The notes under the pieces are model-generated. The model was given only the letters and a program-made list of their open reading frames with translations, was not told the origin of the DNA and searched no databases. This document shows, piece after piece, positions 20,424 through 33,139 of a stretch of DNA of 64,000 nucleotides. Positions within the stretch are counted from its first letter, which is position 1. Every line of letters begins with the position of its first letter. Source of the DNA: Rhodamnia argentea (lineage: Eukaryota > Streptophyta > Magnoliopsida > Myrtales > Myrtaceae); NCBI RefSeq assembly GCF_020921035.1, contig NC_063157.1, positions 4,526,001 through 4,590,000 on the forward strand. The letters run 5' to 3'. Made by a program: the position numbers and the translations under genes.

Positions 20424-22440
20424 AGACTTATCCTTTTTTTCTGGAAGAGCGAAAAGGGGGGCATTGTATCCAAATCCAGGTGCAGAGGCAGCGAGCTATT
20501 GCGCACGCACCATGACCATGGGCATCGACCTTCAAACTAAGTAGTACCGACACCAACACGAGATGCGCAACACAACATGACACGACACGACACGACACAT
20601 CATTCTAAAAAAATAGAGAATTCCGACACATTGGGACACGTTGTATATTAAATATATATTTTTCTACATGATAAATTATATCAGCTATGAGTTTCTTTTT
20701 CTCCTTTTTCTAGCTAAGTATATTAATTTTGAGGTGTTTGGGTATATGACTTAAGTATATATATTTTTGAAAAATTTACATTTTGATCCCTAATTTATTG
20801 AAAATGTTTAGAATTGGCCCATGCTCATGTTAAGATGCCGGATTCGTGTGTTGTTAGCGTGTCTAGAGCGCTGACCATAGGTTGGCCGTATGTCGGAGAG
20901 TGTTTGGAGAGTGTCGGAGTGTCGGACACGACACATAAACCCCTGGCTAGTGTTGGTGCTTCATAGGCTTCAAACTGAGTGCTTTATAGAGCCGAAGCAC
21001 TTTATGTATGTCGGAGGGTCACAAGTCATCCAATCAAATGAGCTCCACAGTTTCAAGGGCACACATAGTATAATCTAGATGTGTCGAACGTAGTTATCGA
21101 ACCAGATATCTAACGGAAACCCTCGGATGCAGCGATGACGATGAGGTAATACTGAGCTACTGATGAAATCAGTCATTAGATTCTCTCACTTCCTCCATGC
21201 ACTTGCGCTCAAACAATATTGGTTCATTTTGCAAAAGGTAATAGACATTGAAAAGGATTGAAAGCCAACCCTCTCTTATCTCCAACCAAAAAAAAAAAAG
21301 AAAGTTGCTGTTGTCTTGATTTTTCCTTTTCAGCTCGGTTCAATTCAACCCCACAAAATGTGGGGGCAAGAAACTGGAATCCAATGTCACGTCTTGGTGG
21401 TGCCTCCTTGCATTTGGCCTTTTCACCTTTTTTGCTATTTCCCTTTGCTTTGTTCTTCCGCATATGTCCATGTTTGTTTCCTTGTCAAAGCAACAACGAT
21501 GTCTGCATCATCTCTAACCTTGTACAGTCGACCGACCCACGAGCATGTAGTTTTCAGAAAATTTTCACGGGGGGATGCATGACAATGAAAGCTGAGGGCC
21601 TCACTGTTAAGAAAGTTTCATGAGTATAGTCATGATTGATGAGTGCAGTAAAAGGCTCGCTTTTTCACTCCGAGTGACTGTCACAATCCGAGCAAACCGT
21701 ACTGACAAACAGCGCGATCGCTGTTCTCATTACACCATTGCCTGTCGTGGTTAAGGACAGTGAAAGGACATTAGATTGATGTTGAAGTATGCGATGGTCC
21801 TTGCAACCATGTCCTGCCGACCTCCACTAAGCTCAAGATGGCAAGGACCGAACTGAGATTTTTCTTGAATTCTTCCCATCAACTTCAAGTTGCCAATGCG
21901 TGTTGCGGACATCATTATGGGATTTGAAAAATCTGAGAATGCCAGATATCAACGGAGCACTTGAGAGGAAATGGCTCGGCACTAATGCGTATCAACATCT
22001 TAATGATTGCAATGAGAAGGAATAATAAGGTCAGTGCCACATTATTTAACCCCCGCCCCCAAAAACATCTCCCATCCGCTCTTTATATCTCTTGTGCAGA
22101 TAGTTTTGGCATAAAAGAAAGTCCAACCTGATCTTTTCTAAATTTGGTCCCCCCTGCAAGTTTGCAACTTTAAGTTGAACATGTTGCCCAAGGTCTTACC
22201 TTTCATTTCATCCAACTGCAAATTTTGAGTAAGAAGATCACTAGAACTAAGATTGGATCCTCTTCGATTCAGGGAAAAGAATTTCACACTTAGGTTTTGG
22301 GTTATTGTCGTAATTCAAGTCCTATGGCTATCGGTCTAACGTATTTTTGCGATAGTTAAGGACCACAATCATCGACGTAATTACAAAAATTCAGCTCCAC
22401 GTACCAAGGTGAATAAAGTGGTTTTCAGTCAAACTATATT
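20424..22440. other. Intergenic; short ACACG tandem array
   Basis: A small CGACA/ACACG repeat tract lies at about 20577-20602 (GACACGACACGACACGACAC), with degenerate copies (GTGTCGGACACGACAC) near 20910-20935. No protein-coding gene or RNA gene was recognised; the short ORFs in 21.2-21.6 kb have no recognisable family. Confidence 0.5.
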
Positions 22441-23136
22441 GCTGGATTGCCACACTATTCCACTTCACTCCATAGAGCAAAGCTTGAAGCAAAAGCAAAG
22501 GCATAGTCCCAAGTCCTCCTCCTCCTCCTCAGCTTAGAGAGACAGATCATAGATTTATTCAATGAGGCTTGGAATTCTGGCAAAGTGGACTTCCACTTCC
22601 ACATCCACTCCACCCACCCACTCAGATTCTCCACCAAAAAGCATTCACTTTCTCATCCTCACATTCCCTCCCACCAATTATAAAAGAAAGAGTAAAGAAA
22701 GAGCATCAAAATTTCAGACATTTGCTTCCTTTTTATTGTTTCCCCCTTCTTTTCCTTTTTCCGGGTCCAAAATGTTTGCTTTGCAACTTGATTCCTTTGC
22801 TTTTACTCCCAAGCTAGCAAGCATAGTGGCTCAGTCAGTCCCATAGACAAGTTGAAACAAATCAAAAGGACCGCCGAAAAAAACAAAAAAGAGACATCTT
22901 TTCTTCTCTTTTCGAAATGAATGCTTTAATCTAATGCCTCTGTATGATTATCATTAATTATGCAGAAATGGGAAGTGAGAGGTTTACAATCTGGATTGCG
23001 CCAATTTTTTTTTCCACTCTAAGCACAGACCCATCACACCAGAAGTCTTTCTCTGTGTTTTGGGAATCTTTTTTTTTTTTTTCTGTGCTCTTGTTGGGCA
23101 AGGAAGTGGGACGAAAGTGAAAGAAAGAGCGAGGGA
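22441..23136. other. 3' flank of the first thaumatin-like gene
   Basis: Probable 3' UTR and downstream sequence of the minus-strand gene ending at 23137, with a short CTC-rich tract near 22515-22533 and poly-T runs. No gene seen. Confidence 0.45.
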
Positions 23137-25194
23137 CTACAAGTGTGAGATGGTGAGGAGGGTGAGAGAGACTGCAAGAGAAAATGCTAATTGAACGGCT
23201 GTGGGAGGCTGGGTTCTAGTAGAGTCACCAGTTGCCAAATCGGCCAGCCATGAAGTGGCAAATGCAGTCTCCTGAACCGGCGCAGGATCCGACACAGACC
23301 CAGACCCGGACTCAGACATGGATCCCGACCCCGAATCCGGCTTCTCCGTTGTTCCGGTTGCCTTCGGAGGAGAAGAATCTGTGGCGGATTTTTGGCTGCA
23401 CGGGAAATGAAATTCCACATCAAATGATGTCAATTGAAAGCCTAGTTTTGCTTGCAGCATACACTAACAGGGCATCATAGGGAAGTTATGGGGAAAAATT
23501 AGAGAAACGAAGGTCCCTTCAATCTTGAAAAGGTTTTGATGTCAATTGTTCCACAGTAACTTTTGCAAATCCATCTTTTCTTTCCAACTTCCCATTTCGT
23601 TTTAGAAAAAAAGTAGATGTGACAGATTGATTACGCATCTTTTGTAACTTTGTCATGATTTCCGGTGTCATTGTTGCTTGAGATCAGTAAAGAATGGTAG
23701 ACACTCGTGAGCTTACAATCTCCTCCCGTTTCATACAGATTCCGAAAGGATGAAAAGAAATTGTGATTTTCCTATTGAAAACTTTCCTTCAACCAGATAA
23801 TTACAACCTCATGAAAAAGAAACATATTCAATCAAAGTGATAGAAGAACAAAACAGACTTACCTTGGAGAGGTGGGACAAAATGTAATGGTATAATCAGC
23901 ATCACTGCAAGTGAAAGTACTAGTGGCGTCATCATAAGCATAGCTATATGATCTGGGGCAAGCTGTCTTGAATATCTGGGAGTACATTGAGGGTTTGCAG
24001 GTGGCGGGCGAGCTGTATGGGCCACTGCAGCAGTACTCCGGTCTCCCGAAAGCCTCGCAGGCACTCTTGCACGCCCCGCCATCCTCCGCCTTCAGCTCCT
24101 TCGGGCACTGCAGGTTCAGGTCCGTCACACACCCGGTGGCGGGGCAGGCACCTAAGGTTGACACAAGAATCACCAATAAGTATAACTTGAGAAGGAAAAA
24201 ACTGCGATTCGCATGTAAATTGGTAGGGAAGTCTGTTGATTTGGTAGTGCTGTAAACATCTCAAGCTTAATTTGTTCGTTGATTTCAGTTTAAGTAGTGT
24301 AACCACCTCATCTCAACGTCGATTTTAACAGGGTCGCAACACGGTGTGTTGGTGAACTGATTGCAGATGGAAAAATTCAGAGCTACAAACGATAGGTCTT
24401 ACATTCTTGACTTTTCAGCTGACAGTCTCCATCACAGAGGAAAAAAATCCATTCTTTACTAAACTTACTCTACACATTTAAGAGAGAGAGTTCTTCCTGG
24501 ATTCAGCTGATCTGTTTTCTCACACTTAATCGAATGAATGAAAAAGGAAAAGTTGTAATTCCCCTGAAAATCAAGAAAAAACATGTGGGTAAATCCTCAA
24601 AATCAAGAAACTTCACTGCATGTACCTGAATCACCAGTGCCTTCAACAATCATTGGCAAATTGTACCCATCGACCAGGCTCACGTCATAGAAGTCCTGAG
24701 AGCCAGAGCCGAGCGTGAACTCTGCCAAAGTAGCCGGCGGTGTTGCGCCAGCTCCGTTGCATTCAACCTCACCAGAGCCGCAGTCCCCGGTGGCACATGA
24801 GCCACGGCCTGAGCCGTCGAAATCGCAGCCGCTACGCCCCCAGAAGCGGCCGGACCACCCTGTCGGTGCCTGAAAGGACCTTGAGCTGCCTTTAGACAAC
24901 TCGAATCCGGTGCTGCCCAGCTTGGGACTGCCCGCACTAGATAGGATCCCAGGCCAGATTGAGAAGTCACACTTGTTCACAAATGTGAAAGTCGCCCCAG
25001 AAGCACCTGTCCCAAAAGTTTATCAGGACAATGCATGGAACGGAGCTCATATAACAAGTCAATAAGCGATAAGGGAGTAAAAATCCATGTTACACACCTC
25101 TGAAAATGGCGAGGAAAACAAGGCTGGAGGAGAGCACAGTGAGAGAATTGGCGAAGAAGCTAAGCATCCTCGTGTCGGAACTACCTCCCTTCAT
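23137..25194 (-). CDS. Thaumatin-like protein with hydrophobic C-terminal tail
   Basis: PR-5/thaumatin-like family; secreted, often stress- or pathogen-induced, some members bind or degrade beta-glucans. On the minus strand the CDS is 25194-25098, 25006-24626, 24151-23863 and 23395-23137, all GT-AG, total 930 nt or 309 residues. Exon 1 gives a signal peptide (LTVLSSSLVFLAIFRG). The mature part begins ATFTFVNKCDFSIWPGIL and holds 16 cysteines, the number for the large 8-disulfide type. Acidic-cleft residues are present (SGRFWG, LAEFTL, DFYDVSLVDGYNLPM). The last exon adds a Ser/Pro/Gly-rich linker (KPDSGSGSMSESG) and a hydrophobic end (VQLAFSLAVSLTLLTISHL), which suggests a GPI-anchored or membrane-attached form. 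No defect is visible. Confidence 0.92.
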
Positions 25195-25725
25195 TCCTAC
25201 AGCAATGGAAATCTCCTTACCCAATAAGCGGATTGAAGCAAAATGAGTCCAGATTTGCTCTACCAAGAAGTTGAAGTGGGCCTTTTCGAGTAAGCAAAGC
25301 AATGAACGAAGTGAAACACAATGTATGTTAAAGAACTGGGCGAGACAGATCGACGGGTGATGAGAAAGGAAGAACTTTTGAGAGAAAGCTAGAAGAACAG
25401 AGGACGAGGCAGGGCTTCCTGGAGGGGTTGGTGGCAGAGCGCGCGCGGGCGAGAGAGAGAGAGACGGAGGAATGAAGAGCGGGTTTGAGATCTGCGCCCT
25501 CAAAACACCGAGCCTCCACCGCCTCCGGAGAATTGCAGAAGAAAACTCTGCCAACTGCGGTTGATTTTTTTTTCTCTCTCTTTTGGGGTTCTGTTCCTGA
25601 GAAAAGAGAGTGGGGATGGAAGGAGGCAGAGCCCAGTGGGTGGTGGGAGAATCTCAATCCCCTGCCCTTGCTTTGCTTCCCCTTCTGGTACAATGCACTG
25701 GCATTAAAATAATCAGCAAATGCCA
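25195..25725. other. Upstream region of the first thaumatin-like gene
   Basis: Likely promoter and 5' leader of the minus-strand gene; includes a short GA run (GAGAGAGAGAGA near 25450) and poly-pyrimidine tracts. No sure TATA box could be chosen. Confidence 0.4.
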
Positions 25726-25931
25726 TGAGACTCAGATGGGAAATGTAGCCAAATTTACACCTTACAGTTTTTGGATGATTTACAGGGTAAAGATGTAGCT
25801 AAATATACTCCTACGGGAAAATTTATATCTCATCGCATTCCTGACGAGGGGTCCAGAGGATGATATGTAATTTGTCCGATATAACCGAACGAGTCCAGAC
25901 AATATCGGATCGATAATCACCCGCATCAAGA

Positions 25932-25983
25932 GCATCTCCCCTGTTTTTTTTTTTTTTGTGGGTCTAGTGGCATCTCCCCTGTT
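25932..25983 (-). mobile_element. Ultra-short poly-A insertion, 14-bp target duplication
   Basis: GCATCTCCCCTGTT occurs at 25932-25945 and 25970-25983. The 24-bp insert reads CACTAGACCCAC then twelve A on the minus strand. Its GACC core links it to the TTCGACC class seen elsewhere in the window, though the 5' piece is longer. Confidence 0.65.
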
Positions 25984-27142
25984 CAAACAGGGCTCTTTCT
26001 GGACTTGATTCATGGTGCTCTGTTAATTGTGAGAAAGGAAAAAATGACTAAGAAACTTCAGAGAATTTCCAACAGACAAAAGGTCAAACAAAAGGGAAAC
26101 AAATTGGTGACGTGGAATGTGGTAATTGGGTCACTTTTTTTTTTTTTTTTACTTTTTGACAGCTGCATAAAGCGCAAACCTTTGCAATCCCGAGAGAAAA
26201 ATGTCTTGTCCGAAAGCGACAAATATCTCCAAGGCATCTTGTTTTTCACCATGATTCGCTATTGATCTCAATTATCATACACTTGCACTAGAAATGTTTT
26301 TAACCTCGCCATTGATCTCAATTTCCAGTATCATGAAGCAAGATTGGTGTCGTCACTTTAGGGTTCAATCTGTTTTATTATTTTAAAAGACAAAGTAGTG
26401 ACAATCAAATCTGCTCCGATTAACGAAATCCATAATTCAATGACTCGGACAAAATTGACGCGTTGAATTTGAAATATGAAATTCGAGGTCGAAACTGAAC
26501 TTCATTATGTTGAGAAGTTGTCTTAGATTTTGAAGGAAACAAAATTGTCATTCTACGTTGAAAAGACTCTGTTAATTACTACGAGCATTTTCTACAAATA
26601 TATATTTATGCCTTATACACTTAATATGCTTGACGCTTATCTTCCGATAGAAGCAAGATTCGCGAATAGAGACAGACTCATACGAGATGTCTACGACGAG
26701 ATATATTTCGATCTTCTTGTAATCCTCATCGTTAATACAATCTTATTCTTATTTGTTTATTAGAAGAAATATCCCTCACTAATGGTTAATAATCTGGTTA
26801 GAATTTTGTTTCTAAGTTAAATTGACTAACCAACAATATAAAAGATATTTGCATAATTTTTTATATGAAGAATTTTGATTGATTAGCAATCACATTGTAA
26901 ATAATTTTCTTTATTAGAAGCTTGATTGAATGTATGGGCAAATAATTTTTCTCAAATCTCTAATGTCTTCAATTTCAATGGCTACATGATTCTTATCCAT
27001 CAATTTGCCAACGGCTAGTTTGAAGATTGATTCTTAGTGTAGTTCTGTCTAGTAGGAAGCTTGGGTGGCGAGGAATATATATAAAATACAAGATTCGAAG
27101 AGAAGCAAGAGAGATCCAAAGACCATCATCCATCTTATTCTA
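25984..27142. other. Intergenic, no gene seen
   Basis: A+T-rich. A 77-residue ORF at 26530-26763 has no recognisable motif and I do not call it a gene. Confidence 0.5.
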
Positions 27143-27144
27143 AA

Positions 27145-27970
27145 GCCCAAAAAAAAAAAAAAACTCCAACACTAGCGTTTGTGACAATTCTATCTATAAC
27201 TTTTTTTTGTCTAATAAAAAATTCTTACTTCTACATTTGTCCCAATTCTACTCAAAACTTTTGCTTTTGTCTCAATTATACCGGCTTAGTACCAAAAAAC
27301 CACAACTTTAGCACATGTCCCAATTATTTCCAAAACTCTTTTTTTGTTCATAAAAAACCTCCAATTGCTACTTTTGTCCCAATTATACCATTGTTAACAT
27401 TCCGTCCATAATCACCAGTAGTTAATCTTATGTGGCATTTTCATGTTGTTAATGAATTACACCTTAGTAAAGTTGACATGAAAAAAGTCCCGAACTTCTC
27501 TTCTATAGTTTGCTTCCCTTACATATTGTCGGAAGACATAGATTCACTCAAAACGGCACGTTTCGTGTTCTTTTCGGCACTCAGCAGCCCAAAAAACAAA
27601 TGTAGAGATAGTTGCACTAACGATCTAAAACCTCGTCGTTCCGAAATCTACTTGTTTTTAAATTTTGAAGATTCATTGTTAAGTTCGGCGAGAAAACTCA
27701 AGCCACGTAGGATTAACTAATAATGATTACGAACGGAAGCCCGATAGTGGTAGAATTGAGATAAATGTAAAAGTTGAGAGTTTTTTATGAGACAACAAAT
27801 TTTTGAATATAATTAGGACATATGCTAAAGTTGAGGGCTTTTGTGGGTATTAGATTGGTAGAATTGGGACAAAAGTAAAAGTTGATGATTTTTATGAGAC
27901 AAAAAAAAATTTGGATATAATTGTCATAAATGCTAAAGTTGAAGTTTTTTTGGATGTTAGGTCCTTATCC
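27145..27970. mobile_element. Foldback/MITE-like element, relative of the one in OPT intron 3
   Basis: Left arm 27145-27420 and right arm 27715-27970 are inverted copies built of the same units as the 6.1-6.9 kb element (TTTGTCCCAATTATACC left, AATTGGGACAAAAGTAAAAG right). The loop matches the loop of that element in reverse-complement orientation (CTAAAACCTCGTCG versus CGGCGAGGTTTTAG). No coding capacity. Confidence 0.75.
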
Positions 27971-28214
27971 TAATCATTTACTCGAGCTTATAAGTGAGAT
28001 ATGGTGAGAGGTATAATACATAATTTAAGTGTGTTGAGTGACATAACCTAGTAGAGGCACCACTTGCTTCTATTGAAGTACTTGTATTCAAATCATCACA
28101 TCTTTTTGTAATCTCTCATTCGATTGTTTAATGGAATCCATTCAATAGACCGTTAGGTGGGAGAGTGGACGTACACTTTACCTTTGAGTGCTCATGGGGG
28201 CAACTTTTAATAAT

Positions 28215-28800
28215 AGGGAAAACGACACAAATTGTCCTTAAACTTTGGCCTAATGTGCAATGTTGTCCTTAAAATTTTAATTTATCTAATACATATACAT
28301 ACACACATTCGATACATATTCAATTTAGTCTCTGGATTACATGAAAATGTTTAGTATAGACATTCCATTAATTCATGTAAATGGAATTTGCTAATTTGGT
28401 TACCAATCAGTTACATTTAAAAGTAAAAAAAAAAAAAACATTACACGTGAATTTGCTTCATAATCATTTTAATTTGTTCGTTTCGAAAAAAATTAATTAT
28501 CCATGTTATCAAGAATTGAATATCGTCCATGGTGGTAACATTATCTTTTTGTTCATTGTTCAAACTTACGGGATTAGATGACAAATCAATAAATTCCGTA
28601 AACTTAAAGTAATGGAAAGATCGGACAAAAAAAAAGTAATGGAAAGAAAATTAGTGGATTTTAATATAGTCAATAGATTAGGTTATTTGAAAGAAAATAG
28701 ATTAAATTGAATATTTATCAAAAATTTAAAAAATTACATCGAAAAAAAAAAGAAAAATTTAAGAATGATATTACACAACGGATCAAATTCATCAACCATT
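28215..28800. repeat. Foldback element (CCTGAACTTTT family) crossed by the unit A boundary
   Basis: The left arm (28215-28400) has GTCCTTAAACTTTGGCC and ATGTGCAATGTTGTCC. The right arm (28670-28800) has the inverse (TTAAATTGAATATTTATC, ATGATATTACACAACGGATC, TTAGTGTCGTTTTCTC). Only the part after about 28658 is repeated in unit B (48655-48815), so the duplication breakpoint lies inside this element. Confidence 0.7.
28609..28647 (+). mobile_element. Ultra-short poly-A insertion, at least 12-bp target duplication
   Basis: GTAATGGAAAGA stands at 28609-28620 and 28636-28647. The 15-bp insert is TCGGAC plus nine A. Because the target copy also begins with A residues, the duplication may be up to 15 bp. 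Confidence 0.7.
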
Positions 28801-28899
28801 AGTGTCGTTTTCTCGCGAATCTCGACTGGTGTTTTACTAATTAATTAATTTTTCGTGAGGGAATGATATTTTTCAATTGGCGATATTGTGCAACTGCAG

Positions 28900-29215
28900 T
28901 GAAATGAATGTCAAAACTGATGACGTCACGGGATTGGCCAGAGTCTTCATTTTCTGTTACGTACCTCGAAAGACGGGAACGACTTGATAAGTCCGACAAA
29001 TACAGTAAATTTAGAGGGGGCACGATAATGGGGAATTGACCGGGTCACACGTGGTGGCATGTAATTTGCTGGGAGATTCGCATACGAGGCGCCACGTGTC
29101 CGCTCAATCGCCCTCCTCGTGCCCACAGCACGTTCTCGTGTTCCCCACAGTACGGTGCATCGAAAAGCGCCAAATCCCGACCCGTTAGTCAGAGCTCCCA
29201 ACCCCACCTGATGCG
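28900..29215. promoter_or_regulatory. Promoter-like block with TGACGTCA and two G-boxes (unit A)
   Basis: Contains the palindrome TGACGTCA at 28921-28928, CACGTG at 29048-29053 (context CACACGTGGTGG) and CACGTG at 29093-29098 (context GCCACGTGTCC), plus a CCAAT-type GATTGGCC. These are core sites of bZIP and bHLH factors; the GCCACGTGTC context is ABRE-like. No gene I recognise starts next to it. A minus-strand ORF at 28947-29207 overlaps but has no known family. Confidence 0.5.
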
Positions 29216-29860
29216 GGGCAACCCGCCCCGTCCGGTTGGACCCGCCAATTTTAAGAATGGAAAATTAATGCATCTAACACAAAATTAGGAAAAATTTCAA
29301 ATAATGACATAAAATACCCTCTTTATTTCAAAGAATTATCTAAAAAGACATTTTTCATAATTTTTTTTCTTTTTTTTTTTTTTTTCCCTTCTCGCCAGTA
29401 TCTAGTTGGCCATCACCTAAGATCATCCACCGGTGAGAAGGAAGGGAAAAAGCAAAAGAAAAAATAAAAAAAAAGGGAAAGTAGAAAAGAAAAAGAATAA
29501 ATGACTAAAATGTCCTTGATCAGGCTTTTCTTCGAAATTCTGAGAACGCTTTAGATCATTCTTTAAAACAATGTACATTCCACGTCCTTATTTGAGAAAA
29601 TAAGAGCACTTTAGGTTTTTAGTTAAAATTTTCTCCACAAAACTGTGGACAATAGAAAAATAAATTATACGATTATTAATGCGGTTCTATTGGGAACTCA
29701 AAAAATATTGACCACTTTGACAAAAAATCTACTTAGAATTAACATCAATTTTTTAGTTTGTAAGCATAAAAAAATAGAATTTATATAAAAAAAAAAAGAA
29801 TCAATACGGAGAGTCGGGACGGTGAGGCGGAGAAGGTCTAAAAAATCCTAAGCTATTATA
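29216..29860. repeat. A/T-rich low-complexity block (unit A)
   Basis: A long pyrimidine run (about 29360-29392) faces a purine run (29437-29495) across CATCACCTAAGATCATCCACC, giving a partial palindrome. The equivalent block in unit B is 49207-49885. No gene. Confidence 0.5.
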
Positions 29861-29861
29861 T

Positions 29862-30260
29862 GATCACATTTCAATTGTGTCAATTTAGTTATACATTTTC
29901 TGACAATTTGTCAATTTATTTCTATTTTTTTTAAATTTTGACAATTTAGTCATACATCTTTTTTACGATTTGCCAAGCTAGTCTCAAACCTTTTTACAAA
30001 TTTTCAATGTAATCATTTCCGATAATTTTGATCGGAAATCGCTGGTGTGGATGCCAACCATTTTACATGTCATGATTGGTGCCGACGTAGATAAATTTTG
30101 CATTTTTCAAAAAATATTTGTTAAATTTTTTTTTATATTTTTCTTTTCTTTTCCTTTAACCTGTGGATGAGGTTGACCTCGTGGCCCGGACAAGGGTCGC
30201 CCTCTCGTGATTTGGCGTCGGCGGGCCTCGCCGACCTTTTGGCCATGGCTAGTCGTCAGC
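29862..30260. repeat. One-armed repeat with GC-rich core (unit A)
   Basis: Units like TTGTCAATTTATTTCTA and TTTGCCAAGCTAGTCTCAAA at 29862-30010 lead into a GC-rich core (30170-30250, GACCTCGTGGCCCGG and GGCGGGCCTCGCCGACC). The same arm-plus-core layout recurs at 33975-34215 and 39730-39990. No opposite arm is seen. Partner in unit B: 49885-50290. Confidence 0.55.
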
Positions 30261-30811
30261 TTTCTTTTGAAACATTTCGGCCCTTGGTGAGTCACTCGGT
30301 TTCCATTCGCTTGTCCATTGACTTAAGAGTGGAATATTGTGTACAAGCTTCCCATCTTTCATGCCTGACTCCTTTTTGACCCGAAGACAAGAAAGATGGA
30401 GGTGCACGTGAATAGATTCGCGTGGGTGACGTCTCAACAGCATTTACTATCTCCAATTGCCCAATCGGACCAATCTTTTCATAATTTTAGCGTACGTTCG
30501 TTTCACGAAAAACAAACAATTTAAAATATATAATTTTTGATCGCTTACAAAAATATATGAACAAATAATATTATCATCATCTATGAATATATTTATACAT
30601 AGATTGTTGTCAATATTGAAGACATTTCTTATTGACTAATTATTCATGAACGATTATTTTTAGAAAAATATTTTCAAAATCATTCATTTTTCGCGAAATA
30701 AACGCACCCTCAAACTCCGTTTATTTTGTGAAAATAAATGATTTAAAGAATATCTTCATGAAGATGAGTACTTGTAAAGTTTGCAATAATTAGTCGATGG
30801 AAAATGTTTTT

Positions 30812-31760
30812 GTTGTGAGCGCGTAATGTAAATTCGATACCTTCACTTAGGGTCAAAAGGGAGCTCAAGTCCGAGCCCCTCAACATATCTAGTTGGACCC
30901 ACCTTCACTCAAAAGCTTAAGTCACTGAGTTAGAGACTAACTTAGATACACAAATCACACATACATCTCAACAATCTCCTCCTCACATGTCAGCTCTTGT
31001 GTTTACTTGCTCCCCCTTAATTCAAGCATTCTCTTGCATCAACTTATCCCAACTTGAATCTCCAACGCTCAACTTCATCCTTGATCTCTTTCTCTGTACC
31101 GGTGTTTGTTTGCTACCCCTTAGTTCAAGTATCCTCTTACATCAACTTATCCCAACCTGGATCTCCAATGCTGAACTTCATCCTTGATCATAAAGTTTAC
31201 CACTAAAAGTAGGCTTAGTTGTTGATGAAGAAGGCGCTGAGGAGGTGTTGTTGGATGTGTGAATGACATTTGAAGTGGTGGAAGGACCACAATGAGCATT
31301 GATCGGTTTGAATGACTCCAAAGAAATCGAGATTATGAGGTCGAGTATGTGAAGAATGAGTGGGAGTAATGTGGGAGTGAGGAAACTTAGTTTCTTCAAA
31401 GATGACATAACGAGAAATATATATTCAACCAGATAAGTCCTCCAAACTATGAAGTCTATCACCAAACACCAATATATTTTTTTGAGTAGGCCACCAATTA
31501 ACAATCAACCCCGATATTATTTGTTATGACCGCATAGCAAAATTTTGACACCTTATTTGGAGAGATCGCCAAGAAAGAACCCAAGTCTGAGCCCATTAAC
31601 ATAGTCGGTTGAATCCAACTTCACTAAAAAACTTAAGCCAATAAGTTATAGGCCAACTTGAATATATTAACTGATTTACATCACATCAATTATTTAATAT
31701 GTGACTCCTCTAACATAACTCACATGTGCATCTCAACCGTTTTCACTATCGATAAATAGC
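30812..31760 (-). mobile_element. Internally deleted Ty1/copia element (unit A)
   Basis: Two similar segments in the same orientation (from 30812, TTGTGAGCGCGTAATG, and from 31520, TGTTATGACCGCATAGC) look like diverged LTRs. Both continue into CCCAAGTC[CT]GAGCCC and AAGCTTAAGTCA / AAACTTAAGCCA words. Just before the second, CCGATATTATT resembles a mutated PBS (TTGGTATCAGAGC inverted). Between them, about 31390-31432 on the minus strand encodes IYISRYVIFEETKF, the typical C-terminal integrase motif of copia elements. Most of pol is gone. Partner in unit B: 50835-51790. Confidence 0.68.
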
Positions 31761-33135
31761 TTATGTCTAAATATTTTTGTTGGTGATAAAAATAATTTTT
31801 ATTTATTTATTTTTATAAGCAATACAAATAATAATTCTCAGAAAATATTTTTGAAATCAGTGTTTGTTGCAGGGCAAACGAACTTTTATTTATATGTAAA
31901 ACTTCCGTGCAAAGTCCATTGGGTTCCTTCTCCCACCATTTGGATCGGTCCATGCTCGACCCTCCCCTCTCATTTTCCAAGTGGGACATCTAGTGTTGTC
32001 TTATTTTGTGACAGACAATTTCTTTCTCGTTTTTTCCCCCCTTTTGGGTTTTCTAATTCAACTCGTCTCATATTGGAAAGGCTGTCCTATGTACGATAGA
32101 AGTTAATCCCGAGACTACTCATAGATTAGACAATTATGTAGAATCGGTTAAAGTTAGAGAAATATAACCTCGACATGAAAAATCAAGAGATTTTATGATC
32201 GGATGTCTCCAAAAGGATTGGCCATGGTTAAAGGTTAAAGGCAAAAGAAAAGATTGGAACTACATCGGAAAAACATTTTTCATAGGTGCCCCTAAACAGA
32301 TCGGCGAGTTATTTTAAACATACCGAATGAACGAATTGCAAAACACAAAACACATAAATTATAAATTTGAAAAGAAGAATCCTAAATAGTACTCGAAAAA
32401 GTGCCCCATGCTGTAAAGAGTCTAATTTTCGTCAGGACATCCAATTATAGCAAAACTTTGCGTAGCAAAACCTTCGACGCGAAGTTTTTCATTTGAATAT
32501 CAATTCCGAATGAAGGGTCTACTCACAGTTACCATTCTACTTTACTTCTTGAAACCTAAGGCATCCGTGATAGTTAAAGACCAACTATTCACGACACGAT
32601 GGATGTCGTATGGTTGTGTACCCGTCACCTTTGCACTCATGTTTTCTTCCAAAACAACACCCATCTACTCGAATATCGTAATCTCGCCCTCGTTTCGTAC
32701 TTGGAGCTTTTCCCAACTTCAATTCACATTTTTGCATAAGCAATGTGAGTATGGTCACTGCTTATCAATAAGAACACTCTCCCCATCCCTTTATTTTCGT
32801 GCCTTCCTTAGAAAACCTACACTCATGTCAACATCGGCGGAGGGGCCTCACATTGATGCGCTACACGCCATGCACAGAGCCCCGTGGATAAGATTTTTCA
32901 CCTTTCCTTTTCCCCTTTCCCCACTTTTATCACAGTAGGAATCCTTTCCTCCTCCTTTACATGTTCGCTCATATCCTTTTGTGAATTCCCTTTTCCCTTC
33001 ATCCCTTTGTGTTTTTGTAAATTGAAGTAATGCGTCATCCCACTACAGCAAATTAGACACCATACAAGCACCCTTTTCTTGAAGACAAAGGGCGATGTGG
33101 GGAAAGGCCATAGGAAGGTTGTCACAAGAAGAAGG
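31761..33135. other. Intergenic, unit A
   Basis: No gene recognised. Positions about 32712-32890 have no counterpart in unit B, where a 1.46-kb LTR-like segment stands instead. The ORF at 32510-32938 is cut by that difference and has no known motif. Confidence 0.5.
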
Positions 33136-33139
33136 ATTG

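Noticed and set aside
20577-20602. Possible CRISPR-like or telomere-like array
   Set aside because: Only a few ACACG pentamers with no spacers; a simple tandem repeat in a eukaryotic genome.
29090-29215. Minus-strand ORF starting MGLGALTNGSGFGAF as a gene
   Set aside because: Short, no known family, and it overlaps the G-box cluster; more likely promoter sequence.
32510-32938. 142-residue ORF in unit A
   Set aside because: The same locus in unit B is rearranged and the frame has no recognisable motif.
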